Source of the DNA: Acidobacteriota bacterium
Lineage (GTDB): Bacteria > Acidobacteriota > Terriglobia > Terriglobales > Acidobacteriaceae
Assembly: GCA_003225175.1 (NCBI GenBank)
Contig: QIBA01000036.1
Location: 62,001 to 126,000 of the forward strand
DNA length: 64,000 bases
Reading direction: 5' to 3'
Every line of letters begins with the position of its first letter. The first letter of the stretch is position 1. The notes beneath the pieces were generated by a model that made no database searches, was not told the origin of the DNA, and saw only the letters and a list, made by a program, of their open reading frames with translations. Below are positions 26,141 through 34,682 of the stretch, piece by piece. A program made the translations under genes and the position numbers.

Positions 26141-27359
26141 ACCTGCCAGCTTCCCTAGCTTGCTTGTTACGCTCTGATCCTTCTCCGAGCAATTGGCCGA
26201 ACGGCTGAAGCCCTTCCACGTTGTCGCACACGATCTTGATCGACCCGAGCACCGGAACGGCGAGAATCAGCCCCATCGCTCCCCAAATCCAGCCCCAGGT
26301 AAGCAGCCCCAACGTCACAGCCAGCGGATTAAGCTCCAGACGCCCGCCAAGCACCTTGGGATAGAGCACGTTCATTGAGAATACGTGCAGGCCAAAAATC
26401 AGCAGTGCAACTATTACGAATCCGCTGCCATGCAACACTCCCGCTCCTGACGCCACAGGCGGAAGGATGGCGAGGATGACACCTAGGTACGGAACCAGGC
26501 TCAAAAATCCGCTTATGAGGCCTAGAAAATAGAAATATGGCAAATGCAAAAAGGCAAAGCCGATTCCTGTGGCGACCGCCATGAATAAGCCGATGATGAA
26601 GTTGCCGACGATGAAGCCCTTCATCATCTCGGAGATCTTCCCTAAGGTCTGATACACGGTTAGCCGATTCTGGGGCGGAAAGAGCCGCACTGTCGACCGT
26701 CTCGCATGCTCTTGCCAAGTCAGCATGAAGTAGACGAGGAAGGGTATGAAGGCCACCGTAAGCAGTACTTCCCCCAAGTCGGCGATCTCTGCGCCGCCGA
26801 CCAAGGAACTAAGTCCCCGCTCCTGCTGAACCTTCACTGGCACAGCATTCTTGTCATCCGTCGTGGGTGGAATCACGTTCTGAGCACTCTGGCGGATGTC
26901 CACCGCATTCTGCTGATACTTGCCAACCACCTTTCTGATTTCCGCAGACATCTTCGGCAGCTGATGAACAAAGTCGACGGCTCGCTGGTAGAAGAAGTAC
27001 GTCAGGCCATAAAACATCGCCAGCACTAGTAACACCGCCAAAGCCGAACCAACGGTTCGAGCGATGCGGATCTTTGCGAAGCCCCGAACCAAAGGCTCCA
27101 GAATGAAAGCAATCAGGATTGAAGTGAAAATAGTTACCAGCACGAGTTTCGCAAAGTAGCAGATCGCAAGAGCAGCAAGCAGCGTAAGCGTGATTTGAGA
27201 AATAGTGGCTTTGCGAAGCTCCTCGTGGACGCCTTGGACGCCCTCTTCAAGGTCGAGCAACTCACTACCAGTTGGACTGGCAGCATGATTTTCGATAGCT
27301 ATGGGGCCGCGCTGCCCTTCTTGTGCTTCTCGGTTTTTCCAGTCCGGCTTTGAGGGCAT
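26139..27359 (-). CDS. AI-2E family transporter (UPF0118/PF01594)
   Basis: About 406 residues from the ATG at 27359, chosen because GGAG precedes it and because longer versions would run into the divergent ruvX gene. It is a polytopic membrane protein of about eight helices. The first hydrophobic pair lies near residues 60-110 (TLTLLAALAICYFAKLVLV), and the conserved LVPYLGVILAILPP and LLTWGWIWGAMGLILAVP segments are near the C-terminus. Members include the E. coli TqsA exporter and sodium/proton antiporter-like proteins; the substrate here is unknown. The charged N-terminal region (about 55 residues) is cytoplasmic. Confidence 0.85.
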   Translation of the reverse strand: MPSKPDWKNREAQEGQRGPIAIENHAASPTGSELLDLEEGVQGVHEELRKATISQITLTLLAALAICYFAKLVLVTIFTSILIAFILEPLVRGFAKIRIARTVGSALAVLLVLAMFYGLTYFFYQRAVDFVHQLPKMSAEIRKVVGKYQQNAVDIRQSAQNVIPPTTDDKNAVPVKVQQERGLSSLVGGAEIADLGEVLLTVAFIPFLVYFMLTWQEHARRSTVRLFPPQNRLTVYQTLGKISEMMKGFIVGNFIIGLFMAVATGIGFAFLHLPYFYFLGLISGFLSLVPYLGVILAILPPVASGAGVLHGSGFVIVALLIFGLHVFSMNVLYPKVLGGRLELNPLAVTLGLLTWGWIWGAMGLILAVPVLGSIKIVCDNVEGLQPFGQLLGEGSERNKQAREAGR

Positions 27360-27407
27360 CGCAATCTCCGATGAAGGTAAGATGCCGAGCTCTCCTATAA
27401 TCGCAGC

Positions 27408-27893
27408 ATGGTGCATAGTGAAAATGCGACTTCCCATAGCTCTGGTCGCGTTTTGGGACTTGACGTTGGCGCTCGCCGCATCGGAATTGCGGTTTCCGAT
27501 CCGCTGGGATTTACCGCGCAGGGGATCAGCACATTGCATCGCCGCAATCGAAGGTACGATCTCGCGGCATTACGAAAGCTCCTCGCGGAATACGAAATCA
27601 GCGAGATAGTAATAGGCAACCCGCTGCGTATGAGCGGACAGACCGGAACGCAGGCAGAGAAGATGGCTGATTTTGCGGGACATCTCGAGCAGGAGTTCTT
27701 ACTCCCAGTTCACTTATGGGACGAGCGCCTGAGCACGGCTGAGGCCCATCGTCTGCTCGATGAGACGGGCATTCGCGATTCCCGGCGCAAACAAGTGATC
27801 GACAAAATGGCGGCAGTGCTGATCCTGCAGTCCTTCCTCGATGCACGCGCTGCAAAGAGCCAGTTCACCACAGAGGCACAGAGACACCGGTAG
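27408..27893 (+). CDS. ruvX: Holliday junction resolvase-like YqgF/RuvX
   Basis: A 161-residue RNase H-fold nuclease of the YqgF family, implicated in 16S rRNA 5' processing and proposed as a resolvase. Conserved residues appear in LGLDVGARRIGIAVSDPLG (Asp19), IVIGNPLRMSGQTG, and LWDERLSTAEAHRLL (catalytic-type Glu), then RKQVIDKMAAVLILQSFLD. The last nine residues (about FTTEAQRHR) and the stop codon are encoded by an intergenic repeat that abuts the gene, so the native C-terminus may have been replaced. The gene is divergent from the AI-2E permease. Confidence 0.9.
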   Translation: MVHSENATSHSSGRVLGLDVGARRIGIAVSDPLGFTAQGISTLHRRNRRYDLAALRKLLAEYEISEIVIGNPLRMSGQTGTQAEKMADFAGHLEQEFLLPVHLWDERLSTAEAHRLLDETGIRDSRRKQVIDKMAAVLILQSFLDARAAKSQFTTEAQRHR

Positions 27894-27991
27894 AGACGCA
27901 GCATGCTGCGCCTCCAACCATGCGCTTCAGGAAGACGCGACTGCATGAGAAACTACGCTCATCGTCGAAACGCAGCGTGCTGCGTCTCTAC
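27890..27991. repeat. inverted intergenic repeat pair of the GTAGAGACGC type
   Basis: The left arm at 27890-27910 starts GTAGAGACGCAGCATGC; the right arm at 27971-27991 ends GCGTGCTGCGTCTCTAC. Each arm also contains its own small palindrome (GCAGCATGCTGC). The pair overlaps the stop codons of both flanking convergent genes. A related element is the hairpin at 63864-63904. Confidence 0.8.
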
Positions 27992-30900
27992 TTCAAACCC
28001 AGCTCTCTCGCCTTCGCCATCAAGTCATTCATCTGGCGAAGTGCCTCCGCCGTTGCGTCACCTGCTTGTTTTGTTGGCGGAGCGTCGGCGCTCTCAACAA
28101 CTCCGAGCAAATGCGAGAGCGATGTGCTCACTCGACGCAGTGTGACGGCATTAGCAGCGGCTGCGCCTTCTTCATCCTCCTCGCCACGCGGGACTCCGGC
28201 GATAGCTATGAGCTTTCGATCCAATTCGGGATTGGGTTGCTGCTTCAATTGGGCGCGACGCTCATCGATTTGGCGGACTGTTTGACTGCTCTGTCGTAGG
28301 GAGTCGTAGATGCGCTTAGCGAGCGCGAACTGCTGGGCGTAGTCTTGAGCATTCGCTTTCACGCGGGGATCAACACGAACCTCTAATGGCTGCTCGTAGC
28401 TTTGTCCTGCAACTGTAAGGCGAATTCGATACGATCCCGGAACGACCAATGGGCCCCGCGGCAACGATTCTGTCTGTATATTGGCGACCGCCATCGCATA
28501 TCCGCCACCGGCTGCCGGTGGAGCGTAGCGCAAATCCCAGATAAAACGATGCATCCCGGGTTCGGCAGAGAGCGTCTCCGGCCTCGGGAGCCAATAATCC
28601 GGGAATGGCGGAGGTGTACGCGGAGTGGATGGTCTGGCATTGCTCGAATAGCGGCGCACAAGCTGGCCCGATTGGTCGAGGATTTCGAGCGTGATCTCTT
28701 GCTGGTGCGATGGAGCCGCCCGATAGTAGATCACTGCTCCTGCAGGAGGATTCTCGCCTTGCGGTTCCTCCGGAGCAAGAGGTGTGTCATTGTTCACGCT
28801 GCGGCGAACTCTGACGGCCAACGCCGGTCTAAACAGGTAGCTGGTACTACCTGCCTTCTGAGCGAGTTCGCGCAATGGCGAGATATCGTCGAGCACCCAA
28901 AATGATCTTCCATGAGTCGCCGCTACAACATCGTTATTCTTGATAACCAAATCGTGAACAGGGGTATTCGGAAGGTTCTGCTGCAGCGTGTTCCAATGCG
29001 AACCATCGTCGACCGAAAAATAAACGCCGAATTCCGTTCCCGTTACGAGTAGGCCCTTGCTCATCTGATCTTCACGTACCGCGCGAGCAAATGCATTTGG
29101 AGCGATCCCGTCGACGATCTTCGTCCACGTCTTTCCGTAATCATGTGTGCGATAGAGCCACGGCGACATGTCATCCAGTCGATGACGATCCACGGCCGCA
29201 TATGCCGTTCCCGCATCAAAGTGTCCAGCATCAATCAGGCTGATCTTGCTCCAGTCGCTCAGCCCTGAGGGCGTAACGTTCTCCCACGTCTTCCCATCAT
29301 CCCGCGTGAGATAGATCATGCCGGTATCGCTGCCGGTCCAGATCACGTTGCCGTCAAGAGTCGAAGGTGCGACGGTGTAGATCGCGCCGTATCCCCGCGT
29401 CTTCGCGTTCTCAATCGTTGGCGGCCCGGACTGTGATGCGTTCGGATCGGCTCCCGTGAGATCAGGGCTTATGTGTTGCCAGCTCATGCCTCGATCCGTC
29501 GACCGCAGCAGGTACTGCGAGCCGAAGTACACCGTGTTCGGATCACGCGGTGACATCACGATTGGCGACGTCCACGTCGCGCGCAGCTTGCGCTGAAAGA
29601 TCTCTGTGCCGAAGGCCTGCACGGGTTGCGGCGATACGTCTTGCGTTTGGCCGGTGAGCCGTTCAAAGCGCATCACTGGACCATACGGGTCGCCGCCATA
29701 GACAGTACTGCCATCTGGAGTGGGCGATATGTAGCCGCTTTCCCCTGCGCCAATCGAGTACCAGTTCCGGAATGTGATGCTCCCATAATCGCTGCGGCTC
29801 GCGGTGGATACGGTGCCGCTATCCTGCTGCGAACCATAGATGTGGTACGGAAACTCGTCGTCCGTAATCACGTGGTAGAACTGCGCCGTCGGCTGGTTGT
29901 ACCAGGAGCTCCAGCTCTTGCCTCCATCGACGCTGATCGTCGCTCCCTGGTCGCTACCCGTGATCATCCGCTGAGGATTCGTAGGATCGATCCAGAGCGC
30001 GTGATAGTCATCGCCTCCGGGAGCGCCCTTGATCGCCTCCCAGCTCTTGCCGGCATCCTGCGTACGATAGAGCGACACGTTCGGAAGGTAAACAATGTCG
30101 GGGTTCTTAGGATCAATCGCAACTTCACCGAAGTACCAAAGCCTGCCGAGAATACGCGAGTCGGTCCCAATTCGGGACCAGCTAGTGCCGCCATCGTCTG
30201 AGCGGTAAAAGCCGGCTTGCTTTGAGTCTTTGTGATCCACAAGAGCGTAAATGCGCTTTCCACCAGTTCCGGCGGCAACTCGAATCCCAACGCGCCCCCA
30301 ATCGCCGGCCGGCAGTCCACCCCCGTCCACCCTTGTCCAGTCGTCGCCGGCATCAGTTGATTTGTAGATCGCCCCATTGCCGTTATCGGGTGGATACTGA
30401 CTCCACGGTGGACGTTGCACGTGCCACATAGCCGCATACAGCGTGCGCGAATCGTCAGGATCGAACGTGACGTCAATCGCGCCTCGCGTGTTGTCGATGA
30501 ACAGAACTTTTTTCCAGCTGTTGCCGCCGTCGATTGACTTGAAGACTCCTCGTTCGGGATTGGCACCGTAGGCATGCCCGACCGCCGCGACCAGCACGAT
30601 GTCTGGATCGTGCGGATCAACCACAATTCGCGCGATCTGCCGCGAGTCCTCGAGCCCGAAGTGCTGCCATGTAACGCCTGCGTCGGTACTCTTATAGATT
30701 CCATTGCCGGGAGAGAGATCAGATCGCAGATCGGGCTCGCCGGTGCCGACGTAGATAGTGTTCGGATCAGAAGCTGCGAGAGCGATGGCGCCAATCGAGG
30801 CGATGCTCTGGGCATCGAAGACTGGATTCCAAGTGACACCACCGTTAGTTGTCTTCCAAACCCCACCACCAACGGCGCCGAAGTAATAGACGTTAGGATT

Positions 30901-31065
30901 GCCAGGAATGCCCGCGACGGAGACGGTGCGTCCACCACGAAACGGACCGACCAGCCGCCAATGAAGCCCCTGATAGAGCTTGGGATCGAGCTGTTGACTG
31001 TTTATGACTGAAACGAGGAAGCTGACGAGGAGAAGAAAGACAAGAAAACGAGCGCGAATTGTCAC
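27988..31065 (-). CDS. secreted VPS10/BNR-repeat beta-propeller protein
   Basis: About 1025 residues from a GTG at 31065, chosen because it directly precedes a signal peptide (TIRARFLVFLLLVSFLVSVI). A TTG at 31155 would add 30 residues. The protein is a run of BNR-like blades, each with the Asp-box form S-x-D-x-G-x-(T/S)-W (KTTNGGVTW, KSTDAGVTW, RSDDGGTSW, RSTDRGMSW, RTHDYGKTW). It belongs to the sortilin/VPS10-like glycoside-hydrolase-related proteins abundant in Acidobacteriota. A C-terminal beta domain and helical tail follow from about residue 790. A binding or glycan-related role outside the cell is plausible; no catalytic acid could be assigned with confidence. The stop codon lies in a repeat arm. 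Confidence 0.8.
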   Translation of the reverse strand: MTIRARFLVFLLLVSFLVSVINSQQLDPKLYQGLHWRLVGPFRGGRTVSVAGIPGNPNVYYFGAVGGGVWKTTNGGVTWNPVFDAQSIASIGAIALAASDPNTIYVGTGEPDLRSDLSPGNGIYKSTDAGVTWQHFGLEDSRQIARIVVDPHDPDIVLVAAVGHAYGANPERGVFKSIDGGNSWKKVLFIDNTRGAIDVTFDPDDSRTLYAAMWHVQRPPWSQYPPDNGNGAIYKSTDAGDDWTRVDGGGLPAGDWGRVGIRVAAGTGGKRIYALVDHKDSKQAGFYRSDDGGTSWSRIGTDSRILGRLWYFGEVAIDPKNPDIVYLPNVSLYRTQDAGKSWEAIKGAPGGDDYHALWIDPTNPQRMITGSDQGATISVDGGKSWSSWYNQPTAQFYHVITDDEFPYHIYGSQQDSGTVSTASRSDYGSITFRNWYSIGAGESGYISPTPDGSTVYGGDPYGPVMRFERLTGQTQDVSPQPVQAFGTEIFQRKLRATWTSPIVMSPRDPNTVYFGSQYLLRSTDRGMSWQHISPDLTGADPNASQSGPPTIENAKTRGYGAIYTVAPSTLDGNVIWTGSDTGMIYLTRDDGKTWENVTPSGLSDWSKISLIDAGHFDAGTAYAAVDRHRLDDMSPWLYRTHDYGKTWTKIVDGIAPNAFARAVREDQMSKGLLVTGTEFGVYFSVDDGSHWNTLQQNLPNTPVHDLVIKNNDVVAATHGRSFWVLDDISPLRELAQKAGSTSYLFRPALAVRVRRSVNNDTPLAPEEPQGENPPAGAVIYYRAAPSHQQEITLEILDQSGQLVRRYSSNARPSTPRTPPPFPDYWLPRPETLSAEPGMHRFIWDLRYAPPAAGGGYAMAVANIQTESLPRGPLVVPGSYRIRLTVAGQSYEQPLEVRVDPRVKANAQDYAQQFALAKRIYDSLRQSSQTVRQIDERRAQLKQQPNPELDRKLIAIAGVPRGEEDEEGAAAANAVTLRRVSTSLSHLLGVVESADAPPTKQAGDATAEALRQMNDLMAKARELGLK

Positions 31066-31249
31066 CCGCGAAATTGTACAGGAGAGGCTGATAGTTCCCT
31101 GGAACAGGGGCCGACGCCCGCGCTCGCGCGGGTGTTTCTGCAACTCTCGCGCCAACCCGAGCCGTGACTATTTCTTCTTGGATTTCACTGGCCCTAACCG
31201 AACCTCAAAACCCGCGCGAGGGCGCGCGCCGCTCCTTAATTATTGCGCC

Positions 31250-32413
31250 CTAGGTTGCTCTCTGCGCTCCCCGCAGCTCGTCAAGCGTCACCTTCAGCGT
31301 GAGTCTCTGTTTGCCACGATAGACCGTTACTCTCACAGTATCACCGGAGTGATGATTGTCCAGTACGTTTTGGATGTCCTGCGGCGTCTCGATGTCCTGG
31401 TCATCGATCTGGACGATGAGATCTCCGCCGATATAGATCGGCGTATTCCCGAGATAGGCCCTTTCACGACCGCCACGTATGCCGGCTCTATCAGCAGCGC
31501 CGCCGGGAACTACCTGTTGAATGAGCACGCCGGAATCGGCAGCGAGTCCCATTTGGTCGGCCAGCTCGGGGCCAATTGGGAGCAATCCGGCGATTCCCAG
31601 ACTGGGACGACGGACTCGCCCGAACTGTACCAGGTCATTGAGCACGGCTTTTGCTGAGTTAATGGGAATGGCAAAGCCTACGCCTGCGCTCTGTTCCGCA
31701 CCCCCAGTCAGAATCATGCTGTTGATACCAATTACCTCGCCACGCGAGTTCAGCAGCGGACCTCCCGAGTTTCCGGGGTTGATAGCTGCATCGGTCTGAA
31801 TGGCTTCATCGATCCCCGTTCCTTCTGGTCCGCGTACCGAGCGGATGGAACTGATGATGCCGCGAGTCATAGTCCCGCTGAGCCCAAAAGGATTTCCTAT
31901 GGCATAAACCTTTTGTCCCACCTCGAGGCTGTGGGAGTCGCCCAGAGTAGCCGCCGAGAGACCCTTGGCGGGAATTTGAATCACTGCCAGATCCTTCTGG
32001 CGATCACTGCCGATGACCTCGGCACGATACTTCTTCTTGTTCCAAAGCGTGACCTCGACCTGACGTGCTCCGGCGATCACGTGATTGTTGGTGAGGATGT
32101 GGCCATCCGAATTAATGATGAATCCTGATCCTTGTCCTTGTTGCGGAACCGTCCCGTAGAAGAAGTCGAAGGCAACGGCGGTCGAGGTGATGTTGACTAC
32201 TGTCGGAATCACCTTGCGATACACGCTGATGTTGTTCTGCTCTTCAGGATCGAAACTCGCGGGCGAGGCGGCCTCAGTGATTTCAACCTTATCGGGACGC
32301 GTGATCCAGCTCTTATCGACCGGAAGGCGAAAAACGAAATTTCCATGTGTGGTAACGAGATAAAAACCAAGAAGCAAAAAAACAGAAAAGACTAGTGGAC
32401 GTAACGTTTTCAT
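31250..32413 (-). CDS. HtrA/Deg-type serine protease with PDZ domain
   Basis: About 387 residues from the ATG at 32413, which has AGCAGG upstream (a GTG six codons earlier is possible). An N-terminal signal anchor (LRPLVFSVFLLLGFYLV) places it in the periplasm. The trypsin-like domain carries the triad His111 (LTNNHVI), Asp141 (QKDLAVI) and Ser216 (NPGNSGGP). One C-terminal PDZ domain follows (SLGIAGLLPIGPELADQ ... GGDLIVQIDDQDIETPQDIQ). Having one PDZ, it resembles DegS or small HtrA proteins more than DegP. It is a likely periplasmic quality-control or regulated-proteolysis enzyme, and a sigma/anti-sigma pair is encoded 2 kb upstream on the same strand. Confidence 0.88.
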   Translation of the reverse strand: MKTLRPLVFSVFLLLGFYLVTTHGNFVFRLPVDKSWITRPDKVEITEAASPASFDPEEQNNISVYRKVIPTVVNITSTAVAFDFFYGTVPQQGQGSGFIINSDGHILTNNHVIAGARQVEVTLWNKKKYRAEVIGSDRQKDLAVIQIPAKGLSAATLGDSHSLEVGQKVYAIGNPFGLSGTMTRGIISSIRSVRGPEGTGIDEAIQTDAAINPGNSGGPLLNSRGEVIGINSMILTGGAEQSAGVGFAIPINSAKAVLNDLVQFGRVRRPSLGIAGLLPIGPELADQMGLAADSGVLIQQVVPGGAADRAGIRGGRERAYLGNTPIYIGGDLIVQIDDQDIETPQDIQNVLDNHHSGDTVRVTVYRGKQRLTLKVTLDELRGAQRAT

Positions 32414-32445
32414 CAGAAACCTGCTTGTCACCTCAATCTGAGGTT

Positions 32446-32611
32446 ACGTGGTTTCGGCCGCCCTCGGCCGGCACAAGGTTTGCGTAACCCATGCGTCGTA
32501 ACAGCGAAAGGATCCCTTTCATGCAAAAGCTGAAAATGCCGAGTTCGTCCTGTTACTCCAACACATAGGAATCGCTAGCCTTGTACCGGCCGAGGGCAGC
32601 CGGAACCACAT
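32446..32611. repeat. REPIN-like element, copy 1
   Basis: Two 33-base arms in inverted orientation, 32446-32478 and 32579-32611, agree at 29 of 33 positions. Each contains the GC core CCCTCGGCCGG followed by (T/C)ACAAGG. The interior contains ATGCCGAGTT, which is shared with copy 2. It fills the gap between coaE and the protease gene. Confidence 0.8.
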
Positions 32612-32627
32612 AATCTGATGCAACGGA

Positions 32628-33284
32628 CTAAATCGAAGAGTGAATTCCCCTTCGCGCTGCTAGCTGTTGAAGCTCCTTGTAAATCCTGCTGACCTGGCGC
32701 TCGGTTTGCGAAAAGTCACCGGAATTGTCGATCACATAGTCTGCCGCTGTGATCTTTTCCTGATCGGATAATTGCGCTCCGATTCGCCGTTCAGCTTCGA
32801 CGAGCGCTCTAGCATGTTCCAATTCGCTATCAGTACTGACAGTGCGAGTCGCAAAACGCTCGAGTTTTTGCTGCGGATTGCTGTTGACGACAAGCAGCTT
32901 GTCGAAATGCTTTCCCATTCCCGCTTCAAGAATGAGCGCAGCTTCGAATATGAGCACCGCGCGTGGATCGAACTCTGACATCTCCTCTATCCAACGCTCC
33001 AGCCGGGCTGCGACTGCCGGATGCACGACCCGATTCAACTCTTCGATTCGCCCGCTGCCAAATGCGATTTCAGCCAGTGTTGCGCGGTTGATGCTCTTGT
33101 CAGGATTGACGATAGACTTGCCGAAAAGTTTAATGATCTCTTCGTATACAGGTTCGCCGGGTTCCATTAGCTCGTGACCAACCTTGTCGGCGTACAGCAC
33201 GTGGGCCCCGCGGTCTGCGAACATTTTTGCAACAGTCGTCTTACCACTCGCCAATCCGCCGGTGAGACCGACGCGCAAACTCAT
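32628..33284 (-). CDS. coaE: dephospho-CoA kinase
   Basis: A 218-residue kinase catalysing the last step of coenzyme A synthesis (3'-phosphorylation of dephospho-CoA). It has P-loop GLTGGLASGKTT near residues 6-17, the substrate region ADKVGHELMEPG, and VVHPAVAARLERWI, which matches the family. The LID-type region SDQEKITAADYVIDN is near the C-terminus. Its start overlaps the end of folD by four bases, so both lie in one minus-strand operon. Confidence 0.93.
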   Translation of the reverse strand: MSLRVGLTGGLASGKTTVAKMFADRGAHVLYADKVGHELMEPGEPVYEEIIKLFGKSIVNPDKSINRATLAEIAFGSGRIEELNRVVHPAVAARLERWIEEMSEFDPRAVLIFEAALILEAGMGKHFDKLLVVNSNPQQKLERFATRTVSTDSELEHARALVEAERRIGAQLSDQEKITAADYVIDNSGDFSQTERQVSRIYKELQQLAARRGIHSSI

Positions 33285-34228
33285 TGAACCGGTAGCCCGC
33301 GACGCAAACGCGCAGCCTTGACGGTGTTGGACATGAGCATCGCGATCGTTAGCGGGCCGACGCCGCCGGGCACTGGAGTGATAGCACCGGCAACTTCAGC
33401 AACGCGCGGATGAACGTCACCCACCAGCGTTGATCCCTTTTTCGCGAACTCTTCCTGACGCTTGGAATCGTCGCCGAAGTATTCGCGCACCTTCTGCTTG
33501 TCCATCACGCGATTAATTCCTACATCAATAACGGCGGCTCCTGGCTTGACCATGTCTGGCGTGACCAGCGCTGGCTTGCCGATCGCCGCAACGAGAATGT
33601 CGGCCTGTCTCGTATGTGCCGCAAGGTCGACCGTGCGGCTGTGACAGACCATCACCGTGGCGTTGCTGTTGATGAGCATCATCGCCACCGGCTTGCCAAC
33701 GATGTCACTGCGGCCCAACACGACTGCGTCGCGTCCGAAGATTTCGATGTTGCTGCGCTTGAGGATCTCGATCACTCCTGCGGGCGTGCAGGGAATCAAC
33801 CCGGGACGCTGCGTAGACAGATTCCCGACGTTCACTGGATGAAAACCATCAACATCTTTCTCGGGCGAGACCGCGAGCAGCACTCGTTTTGAATCCACCT
33901 GCGGCGGCAATGGGAGCTGCACGAGGATGCCGTCAATGTCATCGCGGCGATTCAGGTCGTTGACGAGCTTGAGCATTTCATCGGTTGTCACTGAAGCTGG
34001 CGGCATGAATCTGTCGCTGTAAATGCCAAGGTGCTCGCATGCCCGTACCTTGTTGCGAACGTAGATCTCGGAGGCAGGATCATTCCCAGCCAAGACAGCC
34101 GCCAAGCCGGGCCGAATGCCTTGGGCCGCTAGTTCCTTTACCTGCGCAGCCACTTCCTCTTTGATTTGCGCAGCGATCCTGGTGCCGTCGAGTATGACGG
34201 CTAGAGCGTGTGAAGTCTCCGTTGGCAT
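33281..34228 (-). CDS. folD: methylenetetrahydrofolate dehydrogenase/cyclohydrolase
   Basis: A 315-residue bifunctional FolD that interconverts 5,10-methylene-, methenyl- and 10-formyl-tetrahydrofolate with NADP+. It shows YVRNKVRACEHLGI (containing the catalytic Lys), VQLPLPPQVDSKRVL, VLGRSDIVGKPVAMMLI for NADP binding, and the family C-terminal signature AGAITPVPGGVGPLTIAML. It is slightly longer at the N-terminus than E. coli FolD. The gene is followed by coaE with a 4-base overlap; a REPIN-like element separates it from the Trm112-like gene upstream. Confidence 0.95.
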   Translation of the reverse strand: MPTETSHALAVILDGTRIAAQIKEEVAAQVKELAAQGIRPGLAAVLAGNDPASEIYVRNKVRACEHLGIYSDRFMPPASVTTDEMLKLVNDLNRRDDIDGILVQLPLPPQVDSKRVLLAVSPEKDVDGFHPVNVGNLSTQRPGLIPCTPAGVIEILKRSNIEIFGRDAVVLGRSDIVGKPVAMMLINSNATVMVCHSRTVDLAAHTRQADILVAAIGKPALVTPDMVKPGAAVIDVGINRVMDKQKVREYFGDDSKRQEEFAKKGSTLVGDVHPRVAEVAGAITPVPGGVGPLTIAMLMSNTVKAARLRRGLPVQ

Positions 34229-34299
34229 GAACGATCAGTTTAAACGAGTAGCTCTTATGTATTCATCCAAAAGCCAACGTGTATTCACCAAGGAGCCAG

Positions 34300-34464
34300 C
34301 GTAGTTCCGGTAGTCTCGGCCGGTACAAGCGTTGACGAATAAACGCGATCTATTCAAGCAAGAAACGCAATGCGAATTGAAAAATCTGGCAGTATGCCGA
34401 GTTAGTCGTATCACTGCAAACTAGGGGATTGCCGACTTGTACGAGCCGAGGGGGCGGAGCCACG
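34300..34464. repeat. REPIN-like element, copy 2
   Basis: The left arm starts at 34300 (CGTAGTTCCGG) and reads to TCTCGGCCGGTACAAG; the right arm, 34436-34464, is its imperfect inverse (CTTGTACGAGCCGAG). The interior shares ATGCCGAGTT with copy 1 at nearly the same distance (43 versus 45 bases) from the right-arm TTGTAC. It sits between folD and the Trm112-like gene. Confidence 0.7.
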
Positions 34465-34491
34465 TTGCTGACTAGCTCGGCGACCGGGCTA

Positions 34492-34659
34492 TCAACCCTG
34501 CTTTGCTTTTTCGACGAGCATGACGGGAATATCCTCGACGATCGGATACACGCGGCCACAGGCTCCACATCGCAAGCCGTCCTGCTTTTCGGTTAGCTTC
34601 ACGGGCTGCTTACAGGCCGGACAGACGAGAATATCCAGAAGTTGCTGCGAAACGGGCAT
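34492..34659 (-). CDS. Trm112-like zinc-ribbon protein
   Basis: A 55-residue protein beginning MPVSQQLLDILVCPACKQPV. Cys13, Cys16, Cys31 and Cys34 form a zinc ribbon, followed by the family phrase YPIVEDIPVML. This is the Trm112/UPF0434 (YcaR) family, whose eukaryotic and archaeal members activate methyltransferases; the bacterial role is unclear. It starts 23 bases after the anti-sigma gene on the same strand, so it may be the third gene of the sigma/anti-sigma transcript. Confidence 0.85.
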   Translation of the reverse strand: MPVSQQLLDILVCPACKQPVKLTEKQDGLRCGACGRVYPIVEDIPVMLVEKAKQG

Positions 34660-34682
34660 AGTTGAATTCTAACGGACAGACG

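Noticed and set aside
27360-27539. N-terminal extension of the AI-2E permease
   Set aside because: It would overlap the divergent ruvX gene, and the internal ATG at 27359 has a good ribosome binding site.
28402-28905. A 167-residue plus-strand frame inside the VPS10/BNR gene
   Set aside because: It is antisense to a gene with regular Asp-box blades; composition fits a shadow.
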